Source: Streptococcus sp. S5
GTDB taxonomy: Bacteria > Bacillota > Bacilli > Lactobacillales > Streptococcaceae
Assembly: GCF_034134805.1 (NCBI RefSeq)
Contig: NZ_CP139419.1
Coordinates: 248,001 to 312,000 of the forward strand
Reading direction: 5' to 3'
DNA: 64,000 nucleotides
A model generated the notes under the pieces. It made no database searches. It was not told where the DNA came from and saw only the letters and a program-made list of their open reading frames with translations. The stretch's first letter is position 1, and every line of letters begins with the position of its first letter. This document shows positions 35,201 to 42,401 of this stretch, in pieces. The translations under genes and the position numbers were made by a program.

Positions 35201-35968
35201 ACTTCTCTCGAGCGCTTGAAAGCAGACCTCAAACCGACGGTTCAAGGACAATTGACGGACTTGACTCAGTTGTTGGATCAAGAGCGCCCAGATTTGGTTG
35301 CTGCAGCCAATCAAGTCGAAGCCCTTGAAACCATCTTAGAAGATGCTCGCAATTATGAACCGCTGACGCAGACACGCCCAGACGAAGGTGTTCGGGATTT
35401 GATTCTTGAAAAACCAGAACTTCTCATCGAAGCGGAGGAGATTCCATTTGAGAGTCAAACACGTGAGAACAAGGACTTGGCCAAGGGCGAAAGCCGGATC
35501 CTTCAAGCAGGGAAGGTCGGACGCCGATTGAAATTGATCGAGGTTCGACAAGAAGAAGGCAAAGAAATTCGGACAGAAGTCGATGCCTTTGTCGAAGTGG
35601 AGGCCCAGGACCAGATCACAGAAGTCGGGACGAAGGAAGCGGAAGAAAGTCCGTTGATAGCTGATATGCCGACTCCAACCACTCCTGTCACTCCAAGTAA
35701 GGTGCAACCAGAAGTTGCAACTCTTTCTCAAGCTGAAGACAAAAAAGAAAAAGGAAGACATGTTCTCTTGCAACCGAAAACTCCAGAAGCAGTTTCTGTT
35801 TCGACTTCAGACCATCCGGAAAAAGAAGTGGTTAAAAGTCCTTCTCTACAATCGGAAGGAAAACTTCCTCAAACCGGTACAAAAGAAAGTGGATTGTTTG
35901 CTTGGTTAGGCCTTCTTGGTCTAGGATTCTTGGGCGGAGGCGCGAAATTTGCTCGTCGCAAAGAGTAG
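32258..35968 (+). CDS. Wall-anchored GH29 alpha-L-fucosidase
   Basis: A 1236-residue surface enzyme predicted to release L-fucose from host or milk glycans. The signal peptide carries the FGIRKLSVGVCSVVV motif, cut after A38. The GH29 barrel (about 112-470) contains HFGMNTY, VVKHHDGF, YLSPWD and the nucleophile D275 in VWMDGA. A discoidin/CBM32-like domain (about 475-575), a second lectin-like segment with VDPGHG repeated at about 625 and VDPSHG at about 870, a Calx-beta-like part, a coiled region, a G5 domain (1043-1128) and LPQTG (1203-1207) follow. The G5 domain closely resembles that of the upstream beta-galactosidase. The fucose linkage preference is not deducible. With bgaA it forms a host-glycan trimming pair. 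Confidence 0.92.
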   Translation: MGKRLVDQRNRFGIRKLSVGVCSVVVATCFLGVTTSYAEEQAERSETREERVETSDVDHQGKEEKTVNEHQEESEHASVATSEKENRTASQGTEATQPATSLDEETEIEDYGPLPSKAQMQYHREELAAFIHFGMNTYYDREWGDGEEDPYYFYPEHLDTDQWIKTLKDAGFKRTIMVVKHHDGFLLYPSKYTDHTIAKSGWKDGKGDVLAEVSASASKYDMDMGVYLSPWDAHSPLYHVDTEDQYNEYYLNQLKEILEDPKYGNKGKFVEVWMDGARGDGAQKVTYTFDKWFEAIRKAHGDIAIFSAEPTNVRWIGNEKGIAGDPVWQKVNPDKIRNNPSNSYLNHGDPEGKQYSVGEADVSIRSGWFYHDNQEPKSLRELMDIYFKSVGRGTPLLLNIPPNQDGKFADADVARLKEFRQTLDQLYSVNYAAGALVEADSTRRNPLYKASHLTDGDEKTSWAPADDAKTGSFVLDLGKEQHFDVVELKETIEKGQRISGFTIDVAVNGQWVPFGAGSTVGYRRLIKGQPVDSRYIRVSITDAQATPILNGVSVYKTPASIEETDGYPLGLTYHSDRTADRANSQWNEEGEGVRGTSMWTKEKGASVTYQFEGTKAYVVATVDPGHGEMDVYVDGQKLATVNTQSPSRKRSQKVYETPDLAAGSHTLTLVNSKGDAIATEGIYALNNQEKGLFEFAQPTLAVKKGDPAQVVVKRKGGSKGSASLKLITEPGTGVHGKVYKDTNVTLEFADGETEKTVQVPTLDFAGKATDVYDFKVKLLHPDQGSLVGFIPELTVQVMNEDLLPENRKEVDDQDPKLHYSEGWQHETDNPNFSNGTESWSSFNQVTDEEGKKHIEVTITFKGTGVEVRGVVDPSHGLYSVTLDGKEMAFEEGRGHDYEIEGDHYFSGYGDQRKLDQSLVNLQGLAKGYHQLRLHLDPALNDPQSSRAIQVDRFVLSGKDSQLLSQEELQQIIREGVEKIKATSLERLKADLKPTVQGQLTDLTQLLDQERPDLVAAANQVEALETILEDARNYEPLTQTRPDEGVRDLILEKPELLIEAEEIPFESQTRENKDLAKGESRILQAGKVGRRLKLIEVRQEEGKEIRTEVDAFVEVEAQDQITEVGTKEAEESPLIADMPTPTTPVTPSKVQPEVATLSQAEDKKEKGRHVLLQPKTPEAVSVSTSDHPEKEVVKSPSLQSEGKLPQTGTKESGLFAWLGLLGLGFLGGGAKFARRKE

Positions 35969-35984
35969 CTCCTTATTCGCATAA

Positions 35985-36164
35985 GAGGCTGGGACAAAAG
36001 TCCTAGCCTCTCAATTATTTTTGGATTGTCGAGCAAGACGCAGTGGTTGAGTGGGCTCTACTACGCTGATTTCATCAGCTTTTACAGCCCTACTCAACTG
36101 TGCGGAGGTGGGACGACGAAATCGAATTCTAACGAATTACCGATTTCTGTCCCACTCTCTTTTG
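35985..36164 (+). repeat. Family-1 composite hairpin repeat, subfamily B, copy 1
   Basis: Left hairpin GAGGCTGGGAC / GTCCTAGCCTC, central GTTGAGTGGGCT / AGCCCTACTCAAC, right GTGGGAC..AAATCG / CGATTT..GTCCCAC ending in T-rich sequence. It lies 17 bases after the fucosidase stop and probably terminates that transcript. It differs from the copy at 58388 at only a few positions. Confidence 0.88.
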
Positions 36165-36233
36165 TTTTTCTCCTTTCCTTAAGAGATTCCTATTTCCATA
36201 GAGTCTTTGCTTTATTTACAGCCGTAAAAATTG

Positions 36234-36256
36234 TATAATAGTCAAATAAGGTCAAT
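36234..36256 (+). promoter_or_regulatory. ctsR promoter -10 and CtsR operator
   Basis: TATAAT (36234-36239) is directly followed by the heptad repeat AGTCAAA-TAA-GGTCAAT, matching the CtsR consensus RGTCAAA-NAN-RGTCAAA. The operator covers the start site, so CtsR represses its own operon, as is known for this family. Confidence 0.88.
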
Positions 36257-36342
36257 GATGAGAAGGAACACTCCAAGGCCATTTTTTATGGGCCAAAGAG
36301 CAGAGCATCCATCTAGAAAAAAACAAGCCAGAAAGGAGCATC

Positions 36343-36807
36343 ATGGCAAATAAGAACACATCTGATAGCATTGAAGCTTATATCAAGGCCTTGCTGGCTC
36401 AAGCTGGCATGGCAGAGCTCAAAAGAAGTGAGTTAGCCGATGTCTTTCAGGTCGTACCCAGTCAGATTAACTATGTCATTAAGACCCGCTTTACCGAGAG
36501 CCGAGGCTATATTGTAGAGAGCAAGCGCGGTGGTGGGGGCTATATCCGCATTGGCAAGGTCCAGTTTTCAGATCACCATCAGATGCTCCAAGACTTGGCA
36601 GCCAATATTGGAGAGACCATCAGCCAGCAGGTCTTCAATGATATCCTCCAGATGCTCTATGAAGAAAAATTATTGACAAAACGTGAGGCTCAGCTCTTGC
36701 TTGCGACGACCTCCGATGAGGTCCTAGGTCGAGATGCTCTCATCCTACGAGCAACGATGCTGAAAAAAATCATTCAACAAGTAGATAGAAAAGGAAATAC
36801 CGACTAG
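36343..36807 (+). CDS. ctsR: CtsR, class III heat-shock repressor
   Basis: A 154-residue repressor. The N-terminal winged helix-turn-helix contains KRSELADVFQVVPSQINYVIKTRFTESRGY cut across residues 27-56, then the glycine-rich wing (KRGGGGYIRI) that inserts into DNA and senses heat. The C-terminal half dimerises and is the target of McsB or ClpE-type inactivation in relatives. It represses clp genes at low temperature. AGGAG precedes the ATG. The stop codon is directly followed by the clpC start. The operator is in its own promoter. No mcsA/mcsB genes lie between, as is typical of streptococci. Confidence 0.95.
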   Translation: MANKNTSDSIEAYIKALLAQAGMAELKRSELADVFQVVPSQINYVIKTRFTESRGYIVESKRGGGGYIRIGKVQFSDHHQMLQDLAANIGETISQQVFNDILQMLYEEKLLTKREAQLLLATTSDEVLGRDALILRATMLKKIIQQVDRKGNTD

Positions 36808-39237
36808 ATGAACTATTCAACAGCACTGTTAGAAAGTATAGAAGCGGCCCAAATACTAGCAGGCCACTATCAGGGGCATACCTTAGATACTTGGCATCTC
36901 CTGACGGCTATGGCCAATAATCCCTATAGCGTGGCAGGTTCTGTACTGAACGATTATCCTATGCAGATCGATGAGTTTCAGGATGCGGCGGAGCATATTA
37001 CAGGCCAAGCTTTTCAAAGCGACAATCGGTATGAAATCTTCCCATTTTCTTATCGGATGGAAGCCATTATGAAGCACGCAAGAGAGATTGCCCAGGTCCT
37101 TCATGCCAAGACCTTGGGAACAGAGCATGTGCTCCTCTCTCTTCTAGCAGACCGTGGGACCTTAGCGAGCCAAGTCATGGAGTTTGCCGGCTTTGCCTTT
37201 ACAGAGCAAGACAAGGGAGTTCCTATTGCCTCTCTTCGAAAGAATCTTGAGGACAAGGCAGGCTGGGACAAGAATGATATCAAAGCCATTCGGAGTCTCT
37301 ATCGCGCCCAAAACCCTAACCGCCAAACCATGGGAAATATGATGGGCATGCCCCCAAGCACCAGTGGAGGTCTTGAAGATTATACCCGTGATTTGACAGA
37401 AATGGCGCGTGCAGGCCAGCTTGAGCCTGTGATTGGTCGGGATGCAGAGATTTCACGCATGATCCAAATCCTCAGCCGCAAGACGAAGAACAATCCTGTA
37501 TTGGTGGGAGAAGCAGGGGTCGGAAAAACAGCCCTTGCCTTAGGTCTGGCCCAGCGTGTCGCTAGTGGCAATGTACCAGCTGAAATCGCGCAGATGCGTG
37601 TTCTGGAATTGGATCTCATGAATGTCGTTGCTGGGACGCGCTTCCGTGGGGACTTCGAAGAACGGATGAACAATATCATCCAGGACATCGAAGAAGACGG
37701 TCACGTGATTCTCTTTATCGATGAACTGCATACTATTATGGGGTCAGGATCCGGTATTGATTCGACCTTAGACGCAGCCAATATTCTAAAACCAGCCCTG
37801 GCACGGGGAACCTTGCGTACAGTTGGGGCAACGACCCAAGATGAGTACCAAAAGCATATCGAAAAAGATGCAGCCCTCTCTCGGCGTTTTGCGAAAGTCA
37901 CCATTGAAGAGCCAAGTGTTGCAGATAGCATCCAAATTCTCCAAGGCTTGAAAGAGACTTATCAGGACCACCATCATGTGACCATTACCGATGAAGCGAT
38001 CGAAACAGCTGTCAAATATGCCCACCGCTATTTGACTAGTCGTCAATTGCCAGATTCAGCCATTGATCTCTTGGATGAAGCGGCAGCTACCGTACAAAAC
38101 CGCGATTCCAACGGTCACGTAAAAGAAGAGTTGACCGCCTTGGATCGGGCCTTGATGGATGGCAAGTGGAAGAAAGCAGCCCAGCTCTTAGAAGTAGAGG
38201 CCGCTCCCATTGTCTACAAAAAAGAAGTCACTGACCAAGATGTCTTGGTGACCTTGAGCCAATTATCCGGTATTCCAACTCAAAAACTGACCCAAACCGA
38301 TGCCAAGAAGTACCTAAACTTAGAAGCAGAATTGCATAAGCGCGTGATTGGTCAAGACCAAGCCGTTTCGAGTATCAGTCGGGCTATTCGACGCAATCAA
38401 TCGGGGATCCGTAGCAACAAGCGTCCGATCGGTTCTTTCATGTTCTTAGGACCTACCGGTGTCGGAAAAACAGAGCTAGCCAAAGCTTTGGCGGAAGTTC
38501 TGTTTGATGATGAATCGGCCCTCATCCGTTTTGATATGAGTGAGTATATGGAAAAATTCGCAGCGAGCCGCCTCAACGGTGCCCCTCCAGGCTATGTGGG
38601 CTACGAAGAAGGAGGCGAGTTGACCGAGAAAGTCCGCAACAAACCGTATTCGGTCCTCTTATTTGATGAGGTGGAAAAAGCCCATCCAGATATTTTCAAT
38701 GTCCTTTTGCAAGTCTTGGATGACGGAGTCTTAACCGATAGTAAAGGCCGGAAGATTGACTTCTCCAATACCATTATCATCATGACCTCAAACCTGGGAG
38801 CAACAGCCCTTCGGGATGATAAGACAGTTGGCTTTGGTGCCAAAGATATCCGCTTTGATCAAGCTAATATGGAAAAACGCATGTTTGAAGAGTTGAAGAA
38901 GACCTATCGTCCAGAGTTTATCAACCGGATTGATGAAAAGGTGGTATTCCATAGCCTATCCAGCGAGGACATGCAGCAGGTGGTGAAAGTCATGGTCAAA
39001 CCGCTCATCGCGACCTTGGCCGAACAAGGTATGACCCTCAAATTCCAGCCTTCAGCGCTCAAGTTGCTAGCAACCAAAGGCTACGATCCAGAAATGGGAG
39101 CTCGCCCACTGCGTCGTGTCTTGCAGACCGAAGTGGAAGATCAACTAGCAGAGCTATTGCTGAAAGGCCAAGCCCAAGAAGGACAAACGATCAAGGTTGG
39201 AACGACAGCCGGAACGATCAAGTTTGAGATTGTCTAG
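36808..39237 (+). CDS. clpC: ClpC, Hsp100 AAA+ unfoldase
   Basis: An 809-residue ATP-driven unfoldase that feeds ClpP. An N-terminal Clp_N double repeat (1-145) and a Gly/Met-rich linker precede AAA-1 with Walker A at 234-241 (GEAGVGKT) and Walker B (FIDELH). A middle domain is short. AAA-2 has Walker A at 548-555 (GPTGVGKT), Walker B (LLFDEVEKAH), and the sensor/substrate pore GYVGYEEGG; a D2-small domain ends the protein. No UVR motif is obvious in the M-domain. It begins immediately after the ctsR stop, so it is translationally coupled and CtsR-controlled. It may extend the transcript into the two following genes. Confidence 0.95.
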   Translation: MNYSTALLESIEAAQILAGHYQGHTLDTWHLLTAMANNPYSVAGSVLNDYPMQIDEFQDAAEHITGQAFQSDNRYEIFPFSYRMEAIMKHAREIAQVLHAKTLGTEHVLLSLLADRGTLASQVMEFAGFAFTEQDKGVPIASLRKNLEDKAGWDKNDIKAIRSLYRAQNPNRQTMGNMMGMPPSTSGGLEDYTRDLTEMARAGQLEPVIGRDAEISRMIQILSRKTKNNPVLVGEAGVGKTALALGLAQRVASGNVPAEIAQMRVLELDLMNVVAGTRFRGDFEERMNNIIQDIEEDGHVILFIDELHTIMGSGSGIDSTLDAANILKPALARGTLRTVGATTQDEYQKHIEKDAALSRRFAKVTIEEPSVADSIQILQGLKETYQDHHHVTITDEAIETAVKYAHRYLTSRQLPDSAIDLLDEAAATVQNRDSNGHVKEELTALDRALMDGKWKKAAQLLEVEAAPIVYKKEVTDQDVLVTLSQLSGIPTQKLTQTDAKKYLNLEAELHKRVIGQDQAVSSISRAIRRNQSGIRSNKRPIGSFMFLGPTGVGKTELAKALAEVLFDDESALIRFDMSEYMEKFAASRLNGAPPGYVGYEEGGELTEKVRNKPYSVLLFDEVEKAHPDIFNVLLQVLDDGVLTDSKGRKIDFSNTIIIMTSNLGATALRDDKTVGFGAKDIRFDQANMEKRMFEELKKTYRPEFINRIDEKVVFHSLSSEDMQQVVKVMVKPLIATLAEQGMTLKFQPSALKLLATKGYDPEMGARPLRRVLQTEVEDQLAELLLKGQAQEGQTIKVGTTAGTIKFEIV

Positions 39238-39246
39238 GAGGATGTC

Positions 39247-39735
39247 ATGACGCTTCAGCGATTAACCCGTATTTCGCTTTTGGCGGCCCTTTGTGTCGCT
39301 CTACGTCAGGCTTTTGCCCCTTTCCCAAATGTCCAACCTATTTCTGCCATCTTTTTTCTCTTGGTGATATTTGAAGGGTATAGCTTTGCTTTTCTTGTGA
39401 TGATGATCACCATGTTTGTCTCCGTCTTTTTCCTGGGGATGAGCCTGATTGTGTTCTTTCAGATTGTCGCCTTTGGCTGTTTGATGCTCATTTGGCGCAT
39501 CAGTTACAAGTGGTTGCCCTTTGTCCTTCAGATCCTTTTTGTGGGCCTACTGTCCTTTGCTTATGGGGTCTTGATCGATAGTGTTTATGCCTTGATATAC
39601 CATATTCCTTGGTGGACCTATGCTTTGGTCAATGGTTTTAGTTTTAACCTTGCCCATGCTCTGTCGACGATCATTTTCTATCCCATTATCTATCAAATCT
39701 TTAGGAGATTTTATGTTGAAAAAAACCATTTCTAG
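39247..39735 (+). CDS. ECF transporter S-component-like membrane protein
   Basis: A 162-residue hydrophobic protein with about five to six membrane segments. The opening LTRISLLAALCVALRQAF and FPNVQPISAIFFL are typical of ECF S-components, the substrate-binding subunits that share a common EcfAA'T module encoded elsewhere. The substrate cannot be read directly. Pairing with a DUF4430 (transcobalamin-like) lipoprotein suggests a corrinoid or another heterocyclic cofactor. AGGAGG overlaps the clpC stop and the start is nine bases after it, implying cotranscription with the stress operon. The 3' end overlaps the next gene by 23 bases. Confidence 0.72.
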   Translation: MTLQRLTRISLLAALCVALRQAFAPFPNVQPISAIFFLLVIFEGYSFAFLVMMITMFVSVFFLGMSLIVFFQIVAFGCLMLIWRISYKWLPFVLQILFVGLLSFAYGVLIDSVYALIYHIPWWTYALVNGFSFNLAHALSTIIFYPIIYQIFRRFYVEKNHF

Positions 39736-40120
39736 CTTGATGACCTTACTTGCAGCTCTTCTTTTAGCGAGTTGCGCTTCGTCTCATAGCACAAACCATC
39801 AAACAACAGCTTCTAGCACAGAAGTTGCCAAGAAAAACGAAATTTCGATTACGATTAGCGTGACGCCAGAAGGTCAAAAAGCGCAATCAAAAACCTTGAA
39901 AGTAGCAGAAGAGAGCAACCTCATGAAAGTGCTCAAAGCCAACTACAAGATTGAAGAAAAAAATGGCATGATCACCTCGATTGACGGTCACAGCCAAGAT
40001 GAAGCCAAAGGTCTTTACTGGATGTACAAGATCAATGGCGAAATGGCTCCAAAAGGTGCTGCTGAAACCACCGTTAAAAAAGGAGACAAGATCGAATTCT
40101 ATCAAGAAGTGTATAAATAA
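39713..40120 (+). CDS. DUF4430 (transcobalamin-like) lipoprotein
   Basis: A 135-residue lipoprotein. The signal peptide ends at the lipobox LASC (C21), followed by a Ser/Thr linker. The DUF4430 domain covers about 45-135: ITISVTPEGQKAQSKTLKV, SNLMKVLKANYKIEEKNGMITSIDG broken by a turn, and GLYWMYKINGEMAPKGAAE, the beta-grasp fold found at the C-terminus of transcobalamin and intrinsic factor. It likely captures a ligand for the overlapping S-component. Upstream in-frame ATGs were rejected: AGGAG six bases before this ATG and the signal peptide start here. The ligand is uncertain because streptococci generally lack B12 enzymes. Confidence 0.75.
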   Translation: MLKKTISSLMTLLAALLLASCASSHSTNHQTTASSTEVAKKNEISITISVTPEGQKAQSKTLKVAEESNLMKVLKANYKIEEKNGMITSIDGHSQDEAKGLYWMYKINGEMAPKGAAETTVKKGDKIEFYQEVYK

Positions 40121-40124
40121 TGAG

Positions 40125-40307
40125 AAGAGAGTGGGACAGAAATCGGTAATTCGTTAGAATTCGATTTCGTCGTCCCACCTCCGCACAGTTGAGTAGGGCT
40201 GTAAAAGCTGATGAAGTCAGCGTAGTAGAGCCCACTCAACCACTGCGTCTTGCTCGACAATCCAAAAATAATTGAGAGGCTAGGACTTTTGTTCCAGCCT
40301 CTTTTTT
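40125..40307 (-). repeat. Family-1 composite hairpin repeat, subfamily B, copy 2 (inverted)
   Basis: Same three-hairpin structure as the copy at 35985 but on the opposite strand, beginning five bases after the DUF4430 stop. Here the rightward terminator is formed by GAGGCTAGGAC / GTTCCAGCCTC plus six T. Confidence 0.88.
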
Positions 40308-40367
40308 GCTAAAGTTTAGGAGCTTATTTAAAACTTCTTTCAAATTAGAAAAATATTTGAGAAACTA

Positions 40368-40424
40368 TTGACAGCCTCATATAACAGTGTTACAATAGTG
40401 TTACAAAATATTACAAATGTTACA
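40368..40424 (+). promoter_or_regulatory. Lipoprotein promoter with four TGTTACA-type direct repeats
   Basis: TTGACA, 17 bases, TACAAT (40391-40396). Heptads TGTTACA, TGTTACA, TATTACA, TGTTACA begin at 40388, 40399, 40409 and 40418. The first two, TGTTAC-N5-TGTTAC, match the WalR/VicR consensus TGTWAH-N5-TGTWAH exactly. Because they overlap the -10 and start site, repression is more likely than activation. Confidence 0.68.
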
Positions 40425-40439
40425 AATAGAGGTTCTGTT

Positions 40440-41165
40440 ATGAAAAACAAAAAAATCATTTCCCTAGCAGCGCTAGCTCTTACAGCTAGTCTTTTCCTAG
40501 GAGCTTGTGGTGGGAATAAAGAAGAAAAGGCAACAGAAGCAAGCAGTTCAAAGACCAGTCAAGTCAAACAAACCAGCTCTTCTTCTAAGAAAAAAGTGAT
40601 CACTAGCAAGGATCCGATTGCCTCTTCATCCTCTGATAGCAAATCAGAGGAAAGTCATACTGTTGGTAGCAAAAATACCCAAGCTGCAGCTAGTCAAACA
40701 CCAGCTCCAGCTAAAGCAGCGACTCCAGCAGCACCGGTAACAAAAGAAACAAAAGAAGTAGCCACACCAGCCACACCAGCGAAAGCAAAATTGCCAAGTC
40801 TAGAAGACGGTCATGCTCAGGCTAAGAAGCAAGCTTCTGCGACGGAGAATGCCCAATACAAGGGAGTCTATTCTGTAGCAGCAGGGGATTTCTCCGCAGC
40901 AGCTGGGAATTGGTCTGACAAACGCGACACTGGAGTCACTATTGGCCAAGGCGGTCAAGTAACCATCCAACTTCCTGGGGGCCAACCCGTAGCCTATGGT
41001 ATCAGCGCTTATAACTATACCTTGGATGATGGTCATTACCATGCTAATCTCTCAGCAGGCGATGGATCTGCAGCGACTCTAGATATCGTAGTTGGAAAAG
41101 ATGGCTCGGTATCTAGTGTGACGGTTTTGAAAGACGGTGTCAGCCACTCCCTCACTCGTGAATAA
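40440..41165 (+). CDS. Surface lipoprotein of unknown function
   Basis: A 241-residue lipoprotein with lipobox LGAC (C23). Residues 24-135 are a Ser/Lys then Ala/Pro/Thr linker, suitable for crossing the wall. The C-terminal ~105 residues are a compact domain starting NAQYKGVYSVAAGDFSAAAG, with a Gly-rich middle (IGQGGQVTIQLPGG) and ending in beta-strand-like sequence. It may belong to a streptococcal lipoprotein domain of unknown function; I do not recognise a catalytic site. The ATG used fits the signal peptide; an ATG 72 bases upstream overlaps the -35 and is rejected. Control by WalRK (VicRK), the cell-wall regulator, is suggested by the repeats in its promoter. Confidence 0.78.
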   Translation: MKNKKIISLAALALTASLFLGACGGNKEEKATEASSSKTSQVKQTSSSSKKKVITSKDPIASSSSDSKSEESHTVGSKNTQAAASQTPAPAKAATPAAPVTKETKEVATPATPAKAKLPSLEDGHAQAKKQASATENAQYKGVYSVAAGDFSAAAGNWSDKRDTGVTIGQGGQVTIQLPGGQPVAYGISAYNYTLDDGHYHANLSAGDGSAATLDIVVGKDGSVSSVTVLKDGVSHSLTRE

Positions 41166-41171
41166 AATTCG

Positions 41172-41214
41172 AAAGATCTGAAAGGAGAAGCTTCTCTTTT
41201 CAGATCTTTTTTTG
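41172..41214 (+). terminator. Terminator of the lipoprotein gene
   Basis: AAAGATCTGAAA..GAGAAG / CTTCTC..TTTCAGATCTTT with a T run. Confidence 0.9.
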
Positions 41215-41227
41215 TTGGTTTGAAGAA

Positions 41228-41302
41228 AAATATATTTTTTTATAAAAAACTATTGACAGATAGAAAATATAGTTTATAATAAAAACATAAAGAAATATAT
41301 TT
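41228..41302 (+). promoter_or_regulatory. nadR promoter flanked by two AAATATATTT palindromes
   Basis: TTGACA (41253-41258), 16 bases, TATAAT (41275-41280). The perfect palindrome AAATATATTT occurs at 41228-41237 and 41293-41302, each followed by TATAAAAAA. The pair flanks the promoter. Since the third gene encodes an NrtR-type repressor, these are likely its operators. Confidence 0.6.
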
Positions 41303-41329
41303 ATAAAAAATTATAAAAAAGGGGTTCGT

Positions 41330-42391
41330 ATGAAAAAAGAAAGAATTGCCCTGGTGTTTGGAACCTTCGCGCCTCTTCATCAAGGGCATATTGACCTGAT
41401 CCAGCGGGCCAAGCGTCAGTGTGATCGCGTTCGTGTCATTGTATCTGGTTATGAAGGGGACCGTGGTGAAGAAGTGGGATTGACCTTACAAAAACGCTTC
41501 CGTTATATCCGCGAAGCCTTCTCAAATGATGAGTTGACCCAAGTCTATAAGTTAGATGAGACAGAACTTCCTCGTTATCCCTTGGGTTGGGAACCTTGGT
41601 TACAAACAGCCCTAAATACCATCCAGTATCAAACAGAGACAGAAGAGTTGATCTTTTATGTGGGGGAGAAAGCTTACAAGGAAGAGTTGGAAGCTAGAGG
41701 GTTTGAAGTTCACTTAGAAGAGCGTCGCTTCGGGATCTCTGCTACCATGATCCGAGAAAATCCAAGCAAATACTGGAAATACATCGCCCAGCCCTTCCGT
41801 CGCCAGTTCACGAAAAAAGTCTTGATCATGGGGAGCGCCAGCAACGGGAAAACGACCCTTGCAAAGGACTTGGCTCGCTTTTACGATGCACCTGTTAGTC
41901 TTGAGTATGCCCGTGAATACCAGATCAAGAACAATGTGCGGGATGATGAACTCACGCCAAAAGATTACTATTACCTACTCTTAGGACAGTATGATCAAAC
42001 CTCTAAGCTCATCGATAGTAGTGCCAATCGAGGCCTTGTCATCGCAGATACTAATTCCCTGGTGACCAAGGGTTACTACGATTACTATATGGAAGTCGAA
42101 GGCCAGGATACCAGCATGACCGATACCTTCGACAACCTCTTTGTCAGTATTCTGTCCAAAGAAAAATGGGATTTGATCCTCTTTGTACAGCCGATCGGCT
42201 CTTATGTCAATGATGGTTTCCGAGATATGACCATGGCTGACGAAGACATCCGCACCAGCTTTTCAAATTACCTAGACCAATTGCGCCAGCAATACCTAGG
42301 AAACATTCCGACCACTTTCCTCGCATCAGACTACCTCGGCAACTACGAAGAAGCCAAGAAGGTGATCGATGCCATCTACCAAGCCGACTAA
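41330..42391 (+). CDS. nadR: NadR: nicotinamide mononucleotide adenylyltransferase / ribosylnicotinamide kinase
   Basis: A 353-residue bifunctional enzyme of NAD salvage. The N-terminal nucleotidyltransferase domain has FGTFAPLHQGH with the HXGH motif at 17-20 and an ISATMIRENP block near residue 140. The C-terminal kinase has a P-loop GSASNGKT at 168-175 and a DTNSLVT segment. Together they phosphorylate nicotinamide riboside to NMN and adenylate it to NAD. The N-terminal repressor HTH of enterobacterial NadR is absent, so this form is only enzymatic. GGGG precedes the start. pnuC follows after 10 bases and delivers the substrate. Confidence 0.92.
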   Translation: MKKERIALVFGTFAPLHQGHIDLIQRAKRQCDRVRVIVSGYEGDRGEEVGLTLQKRFRYIREAFSNDELTQVYKLDETELPRYPLGWEPWLQTALNTIQYQTETEELIFYVGEKAYKEELEARGFEVHLEERRFGISATMIRENPSKYWKYIAQPFRRQFTKKVLIMGSASNGKTTLAKDLARFYDAPVSLEYAREYQIKNNVRDDELTPKDYYYLLLGQYDQTSKLIDSSANRGLVIADTNSLVTKGYYDYYMEVEGQDTSMTDTFDNLFVSILSKEKWDLILFVQPIGSYVNDGFRDMTMADEDIRTSFSNYLDQLRQQYLGNIPTTFLASDYLGNYEEAKKVIDAIYQAD

Positions 42392-42401
42392 GGAGCAGCT
42401 T

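Noticed and set aside
36026-36238. 70-codon frame within the family-1 repeat (also its counterpart near 45133)
   Set aside because: It exists only because the repeat is conserved; it lacks a start signal and differs between subfamilies.
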